A stretch of 64,000 nt of DNA from Chloroflexota bacterium (GCA_013112685.1 JABFGC010000002.1:940902-1004901), one strand, 5' to 3'; positions 40,309 through 49,512 are shown, numbered from the stretch's first letter. The notes: generated by a model not told the origin, from the letters alone. Numbers and translations are program-made.

Positions 40309-42306
40309 ATGTCTGTTTATCTTCATGATATTCCCCTTGTCCAAGCGCAGGCAAGATTTCGAGAAGCCTTGCAGGAAGCCGGTCTTTGGCGCGTTCTGGG
40401 CGTGGAGGAAATTCCGCTCGACGAAAACGCATTAGGTCGTGTCACTGCCCAACCGACTTGGGCGAAAGTTTCCTCGCCGCATTACCACGCCTCCGCGATG
40501 GATGGGTTTGCCGTCCGGGCGGAGGATACGAGCGGTGCGCAGCCTGCTTCGCCGATTCAGTTATCAGTGATCAGTGGTCAGTCATCAGTGCAGGCGCAAT
40601 ATGTGGATACAGGGGATCCGCTGCCGGAGTGGGCGAATGCGGTCATTCCGATTGAAAACACAGAACCATTGGACGAAAACGGAAAAATAACGTCCGCCGT
40701 CCGCGGACCATCGTCCATTCGTGTTCGCGCCGCCGTTGCCCCATGGAGCCACGTCCGCCCGCTGGGGGAAGACATCGTCGCCACACAACTCGTCCTTCCG
40801 GCAGGACACATTCTCAAGCCAGCGGATTTGGGCGCCATCGCCGCGGCGGGACATCAAACCGTCCGTGTGGCGCGTAAGCCAAAAGTGGCAATTCTTCCAA
40901 CTGGCACCGAACTCGTCCCGATTGGGTCGAAACTCAAGGCGGGCGATATTCTCGAATACAACTCGCTTGTCATTGCGGCGCAAGTCAGGCAAATGGGCGG
41001 CGAGCCGACTCGTTTCCCAATCACCAAAGATGATTTTGATTTAATTTGCCAGCGCGTTCAGGAAGCCGCGCAAACCCACGACCTGGTTTTGCTCAACGCG
41101 GGTTCCTCAGCGGGCGCGGAAGATTTCTCCGCCAAAGTGGTCGAGAAACTCGGTGCGCTTTTGGTGCATGGAGTGGCGGTGCGTCCGGGGCATCCTGTCA
41201 TTCTTGGGACGATAGACCGCGGACCACAGACCATCGTCCATCGTCCATCGTCCATCGTCCCAATCATCGGCGTTCCCGGCTATCCCGTCTCCGCCGCATT
41301 GACCGTTGATATTTTCGTCGAACCTCTCCTCGCCAAATGGCTGGGGCGGCGTCCGCTGGAGTTGCCGGTGGAAACGGCGATCCTCACACGCAAGTTGGTC
41401 TCACCGGCGGGCGATGATGACTTTGTGCGCGTGGTCGTTGGCAAAGTGGGGGATAAACTTCTCGCCGCGCCGCTTTCACGCGGGGCGGGAGTCATCACCT
41501 CGCTGGTGCAGGCGGACGGGTTGGCGCTCATCCCAAGCGGCGTGCAAGGTATGGAAGCGGGCGAAAAAATTCAGGTGCGTTTGTATCGGAATCGAAACGA
41601 GATCGAAAAAACGATTCTCGCCATCGGCTCGCACGACCTGACCCTCGATCTGATTGCTCAATTCCTCGCCGAGCATGACCGCCGTCTCGCATCCGCCAAC
41701 GTCGGCTCGCAGGGCGGGCTGGTGGCATTGCGCCGCGGCGAAGCGCATTTGGCTGGCTCGCATTTGCTCGACACACAAATAGGCGAATACAACATTTCGT
41801 ACATTCGCCAGTACATGCCGAATATTCCAGTCAAAGTTGTCGCTTTGGTGGGACGCGATCAAGGGTTGATCGTAAGGAGGGGAAACCCAAAGGGAATCAA
41901 AACTCTGGGAGACCTGACCAGGTCCGAGGTCCAATTTGTGAACCGGCAGCGCGGCGCAGGCACGCGCGTCCTCCTCGATTATCATTTGAATTTGATGACA
42001 ATCCCGCCCGATTCCATTGCGGGCTATCATCAGGAAGAGTATACTCACTTGGGTGTGGCGGCAGCGGTCGCTTCGGGGCGTGCCGATTGCGGTTTGGGAG
42101 TGGCGACCGCGGCACAGGCGTTGGATTTGGATTTCATCCCGCTCTTTCAGGAACGCTATGACCTGGTGATTCCGAAACAATTTGCGCAAGACGAACTGCT
42201 CTCGCCTCTCTTCGACCTGCTAGCTGATTCGCGTTTCAGAGAGGCGGTATCTCACCTGAAAGGATACGATGTGTCTGTGATGGGCAACGTAATTTTGGAG
42301 GACTGA
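40309..42306 (+). CDS. moeA: Molybdopterin molybdotransferase MoeA fused to a periplasmic-binding-like domain
   Basis: Inserts Mo (or W) into adenylylated molybdopterin. The first 410 residues are MoeA: SSPHYHASAMDGFAVRAED, VAILPTGTELVPIG, GDILEYNSLVIAAQVRQMGG and GVPGYPVSAALTV. From about 440 a PBP-like domain follows (GSQGGLVALRRGEAHLAGSH, NRQRGAGTRVLLDYHL), as in known MoeA-PBP fusions. Heptamer repeats are inserted in frame at three places (40556, 40693, 41231). The enzyme would supply cofactor for the aldehyde oxidoreductase at 1-3 kb. The stop overlaps the next start (TGATG). Confidence 0.9.
   Translation: MSVYLHDIPLVQAQARFREALQEAGLWRVLGVEEIPLDENALGRVTAQPTWAKVSSPHYHASAMDGFAVRAEDTSGAQPASPIQLSVISGQSSVQAQYVDTGDPLPEWANAVIPIENTEPLDENGKITSAVRGPSSIRVRAAVAPWSHVRPLGEDIVATQLVLPAGHILKPADLGAIAAAGHQTVRVARKPKVAILPTGTELVPIGSKLKAGDILEYNSLVIAAQVRQMGGEPTRFPITKDDFDLICQRVQEAAQTHDLVLLNAGSSAGAEDFSAKVVEKLGALLVHGVAVRPGHPVILGTIDRGPQTIVHRPSSIVPIIGVPGYPVSAALTVDIFVEPLLAKWLGRRPLELPVETAILTRKLVSPAGDDDFVRVVVGKVGDKLLAAPLSRGAGVITSLVQADGLALIPSGVQGMEAGEKIQVRLYRNRNEIEKTILAIGSHDLTLDLIAQFLAEHDRRLASANVGSQGGLVALRRGEAHLAGSHLLDTQIGEYNISYIRQYMPNIPVKVVALVGRDQGLIVRRGNPKGIKTLGDLTRSEVQFVNRQRGAGTRVLLDYHLNLMTIPPDSIAGYHQEEYTHLGVAAAVASGRADCGLGVATAAQALDLDFIPLFQERYDLVIPKQFAQDELLSPLFDLLADSRFREAVSHLKGYDVSVMGNVILED
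40556..40590. repeat. Heptamer tandem repeat inside moeA, ATCAGTG family
   Basis: TTCAGTT, ATCAGTG, ATCAGTG, GTCAGTC, ATCAGTG. It encodes an extra hydrophilic segment within the second MoeA domain, where family members usually have a short loop. Confidence 0.65.
41231..41258. repeat. Heptamer tandem repeat inside moeA, CCATCGT family
   Basis: CCATCGT four times without change, encoding IVHRPSSIV just before the conserved IIGVPGYPVSA motif. Degenerate 7-mers of the same register extend upstream to about 41210. Confidence 0.7.
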
Positions 42307-42674
42307 TGGCTGATGGATTGATCATTGACGATAACCGCCAGACGGCGGATGCACTGCAACAAATGCTTGCCTTGTTGGACCTTCCGGCAAAGGTCGCGTA
42401 TGGGTCCAGCCCAGCCATGTCCATGCTGGCGAGTTTTGTCCCGCGCTTTATCTGTCTCGATATCAATATGCCCGGCGTGGATGGGACCGAAGTGCTTGCC
42501 TACATCCGCCGCGAGCCGCGCCTGATGAAAGTGCCGGTGGTCGTGATCACCTCCGACGACCAACCGGAAACGCGCCAGCACGTGATGCGCGGCGGCGCGC
42601 AGGCGATGGTGGTCAAGCCAGTGACGATTGATATGCTGGAAGGCGCGTTCAAGAAGGCTGGTATTATCAAGTAG
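42306..42674 (+). CDS. Single-domain response regulator
   Basis: 122 residues, receiver only: GLIIDDNRQTADALQQMLAL, phospho-aspartate in FICLDINMPGVDG, switch residue in PVVVITSDDQ and lysine in AMVVKPVTIDMLEG. Co-transcribed with moeA (one-base overlap), an odd pairing; followed by a strong terminator. Its kinase is unknown. Confidence 0.87.
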   Translation: MADGLIIDDNRQTADALQQMLALLDLPAKVAYGSSPAMSMLASFVPRFICLDINMPGVDGTEVLAYIRREPRLMKVPVVVITSDDQPETRQHVMRGGAQAMVVKPVTIDMLEGAFKKAGIIK

Positions 42675-42698
42675 AACGAGCGACGAAGAATATTCTTT

Positions 42699-42731
42699 AG
42701 ACCCTAAAGGTTTCCAAAACCTTTAGGGTCT
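42699..42731 (+). terminator. Terminator after moeA and the receiver gene
   Basis: AGACCCTAAAGGTTT and AAACCTTTAGGGTCT pair over 15 bases around CCA, followed by ATTCTT. The perfect symmetry lets it serve the convergent lipoprotein gene too. Confidence 0.8.
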
Positions 42732-42747
42732 ATTCTTGGATTGGCAT

Positions 42748-43509
42748 TTACGGCGGTGGGGGCCAGGGAATGTCCGCAGGTTTTGAATAGCCGTGTTTTT
42801 CCACCGTGTAAATCTTTCCATAGGACGGGGCGTTGCAGCCCGCTTCATCCTGGACGATGTAACTGGTGGTGAATTGGTCGGCGTAGCCGAACGTCCACCA
42901 GAGATAAGCGCCGTTCTGACAGACGAAGGCCTCGATCAGGTAGCCGCGGTCGTCATCCGTGGTCATGTAGACCTGGTCCCAGGTGATGGTGACGTCGTCT
43001 CCGTCCCGCGTCGCCTGGACGTTTCGCGGCGGTCCGTAGCGGTTGCTGCCGATGGAGAGCAGGTTGGGTTCCACCTTGTTGACCGTGCTTACATCCCCGA
43101 CCACATCCACCACCGAGGGCGCGACCCAGCAGAAGTAGTCGAGTTCGTCGAATTTGATGTAAAGCCAGTTGCTGTAAAACGCCCGCCCGCGCACGCTGCC
43201 CACGTCGCCCTTGTACAGATCGGCGGCGTGCAAATACGCGGTGGATGGACCGTAACGGCAGTGCGCCTGCTTGTTGACCGTCACGGTAGGAAAGGCGAAG
43301 GTCGGCGTGGGGGTGATGGTCGGCGTGAATGTGATGGTGGGCGTAAGTGTGATGGTCGGGGTAAACGTGGGTTCGGGTGTAAACGTGAATGTGGGAGCGC
43401 TGGTTTCCGTTGGCGGCAGAGGCGTGGGCGTGGCGGTTTGGAATGAGGACGCATTGCACGCGAGCATGGCAAGCAGCAAAACCGCAAAAGCAGGGAAAAA
43501 TCGTTTCAT
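42748..43509 (-). CDS. Lipoprotein with TP-rich linker and SH3-like domain
   Basis: 253 residues. Signal peptide with lipobox (FAVLLLAMLAC, cysteine 18), then about 55 residues of TP-rich repeat (TPTITLTPTITFTPTI), a bacterial SH3-like region (NKQAHCRYGPSTAYLHAADL, FYSNWLYIKF) and a C-terminal beta-rich domain (TRDGDDVTITWDQVYMTTDD). Exported and anchored to the membrane, probably a cell-surface protein; this build is common in Anaerolineae. It overlaps the deacetylase gene upstream by four bases. Confidence 0.85.
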   Translation of the reverse strand: MKRFFPAFAVLLLAMLACNASSFQTATPTPLPPTETSAPTFTFTPEPTFTPTITLTPTITFTPTITPTPTFAFPTVTVNKQAHCRYGPSTAYLHAADLYKGDVGSVRGRAFYSNWLYIKFDELDYFCWVAPSVVDVVGDVSTVNKVEPNLLSIGSNRYGPPRNVQATRDGDDVTITWDQVYMTTDDDRGYLIEAFVCQNGAYLWWTFGYADQFTTSYIVQDEAGCNAPSYGKIYTVEKHGYSKPADIPWPPPP

Positions 43510-44543
43510 TTGAAATTCTCCAGTAAAGTGCGGATGTTTTCGCCGAGCGCTTCGTTGGCGTATCCGCCTTCCATGATAATGGCGGCGGGCAGATTCAGCC
43601 CCGCAATCCGTTTCCCAATTTCAGCGAATCCGTCGCGCGTGATGTGAAATTTCCCCAGCGGGTCGCCGTCGAAGGTATCCATGCCGGTCGAGAGGACGAG
43701 ATAACCCGGCGCAAACTTGCGAATCATCTCCAGCGCATCGTCCAGCGCGGCGAGATAGCCGTCGTCGCCAGTACCTTTCGGGAGTGGATAGTTTTTATGA
43801 AAGCCAAGCCCTTCGCCTGCGCCGGTTTCGTCGGCAAAGCCGACGTAATGCGGATACTCGAAGTCCGGGTCGCCGTGAATGGATATGGTCAGCACGCCGC
43901 TCCATTCGTAGAAAATATCCTGCGTGCCGTTCCCGGCGTGATAGTCAATGTCGAGCAGGGCGGTCTTCCCTTTGGCAGAGAGCCAATTGGCGGCAACCGC
44001 GGCGTTGTTGATGAAGCAATACCCGCCAGCATAATCCCTCCCCGCGTGATGTCCGGGCGGACGGCATAAGGCAAAGGATGAATGATGAAGATTGAAGGAT
44101 GAAGATGCGGCGCTTAGCGCACAGTTTGCAGAAGCAAGCGCCGCTTTGTAGGTTCCCTCCACGATGCAGGCGGATAAATCCATGATGTAGTAGCCGCCGC
44201 GCCCCAGCAACGACGAAGTGGGGCGCGTCTTTCGCCGCAAAGCGAAGGTGGCGGGCAGAAAGGCATGCACTTCCGGCGACGCCGCAACCTCGGGGTCAGA
44301 ATCCAGCCACTCGGTCCAGCAGGAGGCGAGGAAGTTGATGTAATCTCGGTCGTGCACGGCGAGAATCGGGTCCAAACCAAAATCCTCCGGCTCGGTAAAT
44401 TCCGCCCAGTCCGTTTTTTTCAACGCCGTCAAAATCCGGTCCATGCGGTCGGGGTTTTCAAGATACGGGACGCGCTTGCCGCCGTCGAACACTTCAAAAG
44501 GCGGGTAGTGCTTGCGGTGCTCTTCCGAGTAAAATATTTTCAT
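43506..44543 (-). CDS. HDAC/acetylpolyamine amidohydrolase-family deacetylase
   Basis: Zn-dependent amidohydrolase, 345 residues. Active-site motifs: CRPPGHHAGRDYAGGYCFIN (tandem histidines), ALLDIDYHAGNGTQDIFY (metal aspartate and histidine), LVLSTGMDTFDGDPLG (second metal aspartate), IMEGGYANEALGEN. Closest in style to acetylpolyamine amidohydrolases. A heptamer repeat (44076-44107) inserts ASSSFNLHHSSFAL right before the RPPGHH motif. Substrate may be acetylpolyamine or acetyl-lysine. Confidence 0.9.
   Translation of the reverse strand: MKIFYSEEHRKHYPPFEVFDGGKRVPYLENPDRMDRILTALKKTDWAEFTEPEDFGLDPILAVHDRDYINFLASCWTEWLDSDPEVAASPEVHAFLPATFALRRKTRPTSSLLGRGGYYIMDLSACIVEGTYKAALASANCALSAASSSFNLHHSSFALCRPPGHHAGRDYAGGYCFINNAAVAANWLSAKGKTALLDIDYHAGNGTQDIFYEWSGVLTISIHGDPDFEYPHYVGFADETGAGEGLGFHKNYPLPKGTGDDGYLAALDDALEMIRKFAPGYLVLSTGMDTFDGDPLGKFHITRDGFAEIGKRIAGLNLPAAIIMEGGYANEALGENIRTLLENFK
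44076..44107. repeat. Heptamer tandem repeat inside the deacetylase gene, GGATGAA family
   Basis: GGATGAA, TGATGAA, GATTGAA, GGATGAA, GATG. The insertion lies directly before the codons of the catalytic histidine pair. Confidence 0.65.
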
Positions 44544-44588
44544 GGTAAGACAATTTTACCTGCAAGCGTCCTTGAAACAGGAGGAATC

Positions 44589-45147
44589 ATGGAACTATTC
44601 AGAAGCGATATTTGGAAGACACAATGTCAGCAAGGTAAAACCCGACCCTGTCCCGCGCGAGCTGATCGAAAAACTTTTGAGCGCCGCGGTGCAGGCGCCG
44701 AACCATCACAAGGTGCGACCCTGGCGTTTCGTGGTGTTGACCGGGGACGGGCGGAAAAAACTGGGCGACGTGATGGCCGCCTCTTTCCTGGACCGAAATC
44801 CTGCTACGCCGCCCGAAGGTTTGGACAAGACCCGGGCTTTGCCGCTCCGCGCGCCGGTGGTGCTTGCCGTCGGCGTGGATAAGCCCGCCGATTCGAAGAC
44901 CATCGAAATCGAAAATGTGACTGCCGCAGCCGCGGCGTGCGAAAACATTTTACTGGCGGCTCATGCGTTGGGATTGGGCGTCGGCTGGCGCACCGGCGAA
45001 TGGGCGCGCGACCCCAAAGTGAAGGAATTCCTCGGTTTCGACGCCGACCAGCACCTGATCGGCTTTCTTTATATCGGCTACCCCGACGTATTGCCGGAAC
45101 CAACCGAGCGACAAGGGTTTGAAGATCGGGTGAGGTGGATCGAGTGA
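44589..45147 (+). CDS. Nitroreductase-family flavoprotein, frameshifted at the N-terminus
   Basis: FMN-dependent NAD(P)H oxidoreductase of about 185 residues (YdjA-like). After MELF one extra base near 44601 shifts the frame; then EAIFGRHNVSKVKPDPVPRE, AAVQAPNHHKVRPWRFVVLT, AAACENILLAAHALGLGVGW and FLYIGYPDVLPEP, all typical. ATG 44589 has GGAGG upstream, which supports it over a longer in-frame reading from 44542. Divergent from the deacetylase gene. Confidence 0.87.
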
Positions 45148-45170
45148 TTGAGTAACGGGTAATGAGCGAG
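45146..45170. repeat. Heptamer tandem repeat after the nitroreductase gene
   Basis: GATTGAG, TAACGGG, TAATGAG and a partial CGAG, beginning over the stop codon; same 7-base period as the repeats at 40081 and 58786. Confidence 0.5.
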
Positions 45171-45232
45171 AATTGACACGCACCCTGTTTTCACGTATAA
45201 GTAGCCCGCTATAAAAACTTTCGGAGGAATCC

Positions 45233-45469
45233 ATGCTGGCGTTACGATTGTTATCGGAAGGCGTTGAAGGTCCGAATACCGAACTCGTTTGGATGTTGTA
45301 CGCGGGGATGGCGTTTTTCTTTCTGGTGATTCTGATCGGGTGGTGGTCGGCTTCGAGGAAACCGAATCAGGTCGAGGTCTGGGTGGAGGCGGAGGAATCC
45401 AAACCGGAGGCAAAAAACGCGTCCGATGAGAAAGTCCAAAAAGCGAAGGGCGGACGCCGAAGGAAGTAA
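45233..45469 (+). CDS. Small single-pass membrane protein
   Basis: 78 residues with one hydrophobic segment (LVWMLYAGMAFFFLVILIGW) and a charged cytosolic tail rich in E and K ending GGRRRK. GGAGG upstream of ATG 45233. No family recognised. Confidence 0.65.
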   Translation: MLALRLLSEGVEGPNTELVWMLYAGMAFFFLVILIGWWSASRKPNQVEVWVEAEESKPEAKNASDEKVQKAKGGRRRK

Positions 45470-45578
45470 CCAGCAGGACGCTCGTGAAATGTCATGCCGT
45501 TTTTGTAATAAAAGTCACAGTGCTTTTTGTCACGAAATGGCTATAATGCCCTGAATAAAAATCAACCGGAGGTTTACG

Positions 45579-45984
45579 ATGAAGAAAGTCTTGTTTGGGA
45601 TGCTGGTTCTGAGCGCGCTTGTGCTCGCGGCTTGCAGCGGCGGGGGCGGTTCCACAGCGGCGGCAACGCTCGAACCTGTCCCTGCTGATTTTGCTGGTTT
45701 GACCAACCCTCTCGACGCGGATGCCGCCGCGGCTGGCGCGGATGTGTTCAAAACCAATTGTGAGTCCTGCCACGGGCCCGCAGGGTCATGGGGACGGTCC
45801 TGCCGGCGCGGCGCTCGACCCGCAACCGAAGAACCTGCCCGAAATCGCAGCGCAGGCTGGCGACGATTACCTGTTCTGGCGCATTACCACCGGCAAGGAA
45901 GGCACGTCCATGGTGCCGTGGAAGGGCATCCTGACCGACGAACAGATCTGGCAAGTCGTTGCGTTCATCCGCACGTTGAAATAG
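45579..45984 (+). CDS. Cytochrome c lipoprotein (class I, CxxCH), frameshifted
   Basis: Signal peptide with lipobox (LVLSALVLAAC), a short linker, then a cytochrome domain with CESCHGP (heme-binding CxxCH). After one extra base near 45779 it continues QGHGDGPAGAALDPQPKNL, and the axial methionine is in GKEGTSMVPWKGILTDEQIW. About 134 residues. Probably a membrane-anchored electron carrier on the outside of the cytoplasmic membrane, which indicates some respiratory capacity. TATAAT at 45542-45547 and GGAGG precede it. Confidence 0.9.
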
Positions 45985-46004
45985 CATCCTTCCCAATAAA
46001 TGAA

Positions 46005-46031
46005 AACACGCCTTTGCGGGCGTGTTTTTTT
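46005..46031. terminator. Bidirectional terminator between cytochrome c and receiver genes
   Basis: AACACGCC and GGCGTGTT (with TTTGCGGG loop) followed by TTTTTT on the plus strand and TTTTCATTT on the minus strand; it lies between two convergent genes. Confidence 0.75.
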
Positions 46032-46033
46032 GC

Positions 46034-46399
46034 CTATCCTTCGAGCGCGGCGGTGATTTTTTCGGAGAGTTCATCCGGGTGGAACGGCTTGGCAAGGTAA
46101 TCGTTTGCGCCCGCGCCGAACGCCACCGCCCGGCTGTCGCTGTCGTCCAGCGCGGTGACGATGATGATCGGGACGTTGGTGAACTCGGGCAGTTCGCGCA
46201 ACATTCTGCAAACCCGAAATCCGTCGGGCTGGGGCATCATCAGATCCAGCAGGATCAAATCCGGCTTGACCGTTTTTGCGGTATCAACCGCCGCGGCGCT
46301 ATCGTTCACGGCGACCGTTTCATATCCGTCCGCGCGGAGGAGCTTGTCGAGGAGGTCGGTCACCAGTTTGTCGTCGTCCACCATCAGTATTTTTGTCAT
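46034..46399 (-). CDS. Single-domain response regulator (third of a tandem set)
   Basis: 121 residues: ILMVDDDKLVTDLLDKLLRA, phospho-aspartate in LILLDLMMPQPDGFRVCRML, IIIVTALDDSDSRAVAFGAG, DYLAKPFHPDELSEK. Most similar to the receiver at 46863 (same PDGF..CRMLR and LSEK endings), so the two look like duplicates. No output domain. Confidence 0.88.
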   Translation of the reverse strand: MTKILMVDDDKLVTDLLDKLLRADGYETVAVNDSAAAVDTAKTVKPDLILLDLMMPQPDGFRVCRMLRELPEFTNVPIIIVTALDDSDSRAVAFGAGANDYLAKPFHPDELSEKITAALEG

Positions 46400-46458
46400 G
46401 AAATATCCTGAAGATCGAATGATTTCTGTTTGCGGCAAATCTTACATTCAAAGAATGA

Positions 46459-46857
46459 TTATCGCAAGGCTTTTTCGGTCCCGCCGGTCTGAGATTCGGA
46501 TAGCAGGCTGTTGATGCGGTGCATGAATTCGGTCGGGTGGATCGGTTTTGTAATGAATTCGTCCGCTCCGGCATGGAAGGAGTCTTTTTTGGTACCTTCG
46601 TCGCTCAGTGCCGAGACCATCACCACCGGGATGTGGCTGAGTTCGGGCGCGGATTTGATCAACTTGCAAATGGCAATTCCGTTGATTTCCGCCATCATAA
46701 TATCCAGCAGGACGATATCCGGCATGACGGTTTCCACCGCGCTGATGGCGTTCCGGCTTTCGCTCACCGAGAAAGGCTCGTGCCCGTCCGTACGCACAAT
46801 GCCTTCGAGGAGTTTTATGGTTTCAAAATCGTCGTCAACAATAAGTATTTTGGGCAT
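46459..46857 (-). CDS. Single-domain response regulator (middle of the tandem set)
   Basis: 132 residues: ILIVDDDFETIKLLEGIVRT, phospho-aspartate in IVLLDIMMAEINGIAICKLI, VVMVSALSDEG, DEFITKPIHPTEFMHRI. More divergent than its two neighbours. ATG 46857 is used; the frame upstream begins with TTG and overlaps the first receiver gene. Confidence 0.87.
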   Translation of the reverse strand: MPKILIVDDDFETIKLLEGIVRTDGHEPFSVSESRNAISAVETVMPDIVLLDIMMAEINGIAICKLIKSAPELSHIPVVMVSALSDEGTKKDSFHAGADEFITKPIHPTEFMHRINSLLSESQTGGTEKALR

Positions 46858-46862
46858 GATGA

Positions 46863-47228
46863 TCAATCGCTGGCGTTGAGCAGCGCCTCCACTTTTTCCG
46901 AAAGGTCGTCCAGGTTAAAGGGCTTCGATAGATAATCGTTTGCGCCGAAGGTGGTCGCCTTGCTGTTGCTGTTGTCCAAAGCGGTGATGATCAGGATCGG
47001 CGTCCGCGAAAACTTGGGGTCGGCGCGTAACATTCTGCATAGCGTGAATCCGTCGGGGTGCGGCATCATGATGTCCAAGATGAAAAGGTCTGGGTGGGTT
47101 GTGTTTGCCACTTGAATTGCCTTCGAACTTTGATTAATCGCGACCACGTGATACCCTACGGCTGAAAGGTAGCGGCTCAACAGCGTCGTGACCTTTTCGT
47201 CGTCGTCCACAATCATAATTCGTGACAT
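46863..47228 (-). CDS. Single-domain response regulator (first of the tandem set)
   Basis: 121 residues: IMIVDDDEKVTTLLSRYLSA, phospho-aspartate in LFILDIMMPHPDGFTLCRML, ILIITALDNSNSKATTFGAN, DYLSKPFNLDDLSEKVE. Divergent from the PAS kinase gene at 47547, so the three receivers could be its phosphorylation partners; this is inferred from position. Confidence 0.87.
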   Translation of the reverse strand: MSRIMIVDDDEKVTTLLSRYLSAVGYHVVAINQSSKAIQVANTTHPDLFILDIMMPHPDGFTLCRMLRADPKFSRTPILIITALDNSNSKATTFGANDYLSKPFNLDDLSEKVEALLNASD

Positions 47229-47414
47229 GAAGTATTCCCGGGCAATGACTGGATTGCTGTTTTTTCAATCGGTTCAATTATACCCTTTGAAACCCTCCTT
47301 TTTGCAAATGTGATGAGGTTACAACGAATTTAAATGACAGGACTTTGTCCAGTCAAATTCCCGCTTCAAACCGGACCTTGAACTGGTTCAGTTTCGGATA
47401 GTTTGCATGCCCTC

Positions 47415-47443
47415 TTGATTTTCTGCCCGGTTGGTTGTATAGT
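47415..47443 (+). promoter_or_regulatory. Sigma70-type promoter in the 318-base divergent region
   Basis: TTGATT (47415-47420), 17-base spacer, TATAGT (47438-47443), about 100 bases before the kinase start. The rest of the gap 47229-47546 holds no gene; a possible hairpin is GTCGCTGAAATACTGCGAC at 47506. Confidence 0.55.
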
Positions 47444-47546
47444 CGGTGTAAATCAGATAATTTTTGTCTTATTTGAAGCAGCAAAACAAAACCCATCCTA
47501 TCAGGGGGTCGCTGAAATACTGCGACCGGCTCAACAATGAAATTGA

Positions 47547-49085
47547 TTGGTTATTAATCGTCGTCAATCGGAGGCAGACATAGGAAACACAGGCACAACT
47601 TCGGTATTCGAGGATCGCAAATTCCTGCGCCTGTTGGAGGCGGCTCCAGATGCCATGGTCATTTTGGATGCGCAGGGAGCCGTCGTGCTGGTCAACAGCC
47701 AGTTGGAGAAACTCTTCGGCTGGCCGCGCAATCTGATCCTGGGTCAGACCATTGAAGTCCTGATTCCCGAACGGTTCCGCCCGGTCCATCAAAAACACCA
47801 CCGCGGATATTTTTCCGATTTGCGTTCAAGACTCATGGGGAGTGGCTTGGAACTGTCCGGCATGAGGCGGGACGGCGGTGAGTTTCCGGTGGAGATCAGC
47901 CTGAGTCCGCTCGAAACCGAGGACGGGGTGTTCACCATTGCGGCGATCCGCGATGTAACCGAACGTGTGCGCGCCGAAAAGAGGTTCCGCGGTTTGCTGG
48001 AATCCGCGCCCGATGCCGTCGTTGTGGCGGACGAAAAGGGCGTCATCCAGCTGGTCAACGCGCAGTTGGAGAAGATGTTCGGCTACGACCGTTCCGAACT
48101 CATCGGGCAGGCCGTCGAACTGCTCGTGCCGAAGCGTTTCCGCAAAAAGCACGTCAGCCACCGCACGGTGTACAACGCCGAACACCCTTTTCGTCCCATG
48201 GGCATCGGTTTGGAGTTGTTCGGCTTGCGCAAGAACGGCGACGAGTTCCCGGTGGAGATTAGCCTCAGCCCGCTCGAAACCGAGGACGGACTGTTGGTGA
48301 GCGCCGCGATCCGTGATGTGACGCGCCGGAAGTTGTACGAAGCCGACATCCAAAAGCTCAACGAAGACCTGCACCAGCGCGCCGCCCAACTGGAAGCCGC
48401 AAACAAGGAACTGGAATCCTTCAGTTATTCCGTCTCGCACGACCTGCGCGCCCCCCTGCGGAGCATTGACGGCTTCAGCCATGCCCTTCTGGACGATTAC
48501 GGCAGGTTGCTGCCTGCGGAAGGCAGGGGATACCTGGAGCGCATCCGCGCCGCCGCCCAGCGCATGGCAGAGCCGATAGACGATTTGCTGAACCTTGCGC
48601 GCGTGACAAGATCGCCGCTGCAGATCCGGTTTGTCAACCTGAGCGCCATCGCGGAGGACGTTGTCAAATCTCTGCGGGAGAGCCAGCCGGACCGAGCGGT
48701 TTCCGTGACCGTCATGCCCGACCTGATGGTGGACGGCGACCCGCACCTTCTGCGCCTTGTCATGGAAAATCTTTTGAGCAATGCGTGGAAGTTCACTTCC
48801 AAAACCGACTCCGCCGCGATTGAGTTTGGGCAGTTGAGCCGCGCCAAAGTGCGCACGTTTTTCGTCCGCGATAACGGCGTGGGCTTCGACATGGCATACG
48901 CGGGAAAACTCTTCGGCGTATTTCAGCGCCTGCATTCCATGAGCGAATACCCCGGCACGGGCGTGGGACTCGCCACCGTTCAAAGGATCATCCACATTCA
49001 CGGCGGGCGCATTTGGGCGGAGAGCGAGGAAGGCAGAGGCACGACGTTTTACTTCACCCTAAGCGGAGATGCAGATGGAAAATAA
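47547..49085 (+). CDS. Soluble PAS-PAS sensor histidine kinase
   Basis: 512 residues without membrane segments. Two similar PAS domains (about 25-145 and 150-270; [20 protein letters not shown] and [20 protein letters not shown]), apparently an internal duplication. Then a coiled linker, HisKA with [20 protein letters not shown] and HATPase with [16 protein letters not shown] and [18 protein letters not shown], the phytochrome-like type. Start is uncertain: TTG 47547 is the first available start, the first in-frame ATG being residue 37. Overlaps the following receiver gene by 17 bases. Confidence 0.88.
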   Translation: MVINRRQSEADIGNTGTTSVFEDRKFLRLLEAAPDAMVILDAQGAVVLVNSQLEKLFGWPRNLILGQTIEVLIPERFRPVHQKHHRGYFSDLRSRLMGSGLELSGMRRDGGEFPVEISLSPLETEDGVFTIAAIRDVTERVRAEKRFRGLLESAPDAVVVADEKGVIQLVNAQLEKMFGYDRSELIGQAVELLVPKRFRKKHVSHRTVYNAEHPFRPMGIGLELFGLRKNGDEFPVEISLSPLETEDGLLVSAAIRDVTRRKLYEADIQKLNEDLHQRAAQLEAANKELESFSYSVSHDLRAPLRSIDGFSHALLDDYGRLLPAEGRGYLERIRAAAQRMAEPIDDLLNLARVTRSPLQIRFVNLSAIAEDVVKSLRESQPDRAVSVTVMPDLMVDGDPHLLRLVMENLLSNAWKFTSKTDSAAIEFGQLSRAKVRTFFVRDNGVGFDMAYAGKLFGVFQRLHSMSEYPGTGVGLATVQRIIHIHGGRIWAESEEGRGTTFYFTLSGDADGK

Positions 49086-49512
49086 AATGATTTTGCTGGT
49101 GGAAGACAACCCCGACGATGAAGCGCTCACCGTCCGCGCTCTCAGGAAGAACAATATCGCAAATCGGCTGTCAGTCGTCCGGGATGGGGCGGAGGCGCTT
49201 GATTTCCTGTTCGGCGCCGGTTCGTATGCCGGGCGCGACCTGAACGACATGCCCGAAATCGTCCTGCTGGATTTGAAACTTCCCAAGGTGGACGGGCTGG
49301 AGGTGTTGCGCCGCATCCGTGAAGACCCGCGCACACAACTCCTGCCGGTCGTGATCCTGACCTCCTCCAGAGAGGAGCAGGATTTGATCGCAGGTTACAA
49401 ACTCGGCGCGAATTCCTACGTGCGCAAGCCGGTGGATTTCAGCCAGTTTGTGGAGGCGGTGCATCAACTGGGGTTGTATTGGCTGGTCTTGAACGAAGCT
49501 CCTCCGAGGTGA
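49069..49512 (+). CDS. Rcp1-type single-domain response regulator
   Basis: 147 residues: [20 protein letters not shown], phospho-aspartate in [60 protein letters not shown]. This long-loop receiver form typically pairs with phytochrome-like kinases such as the one immediately upstream, whose end it overlaps. Confidence 0.9.
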   Translation: MQMENKMILLVEDNPDDEALTVRALRKNNIANRLSVVRDGAEALDFLFGAGSYAGRDLNDMPEIVLLDLKLPKVDGLEVLRRIREDPRTQLLPVVILTSSREEQDLIAGYKLGANSYVRKPVDFSQFVEAVHQLGLYWLVLNEAPPR

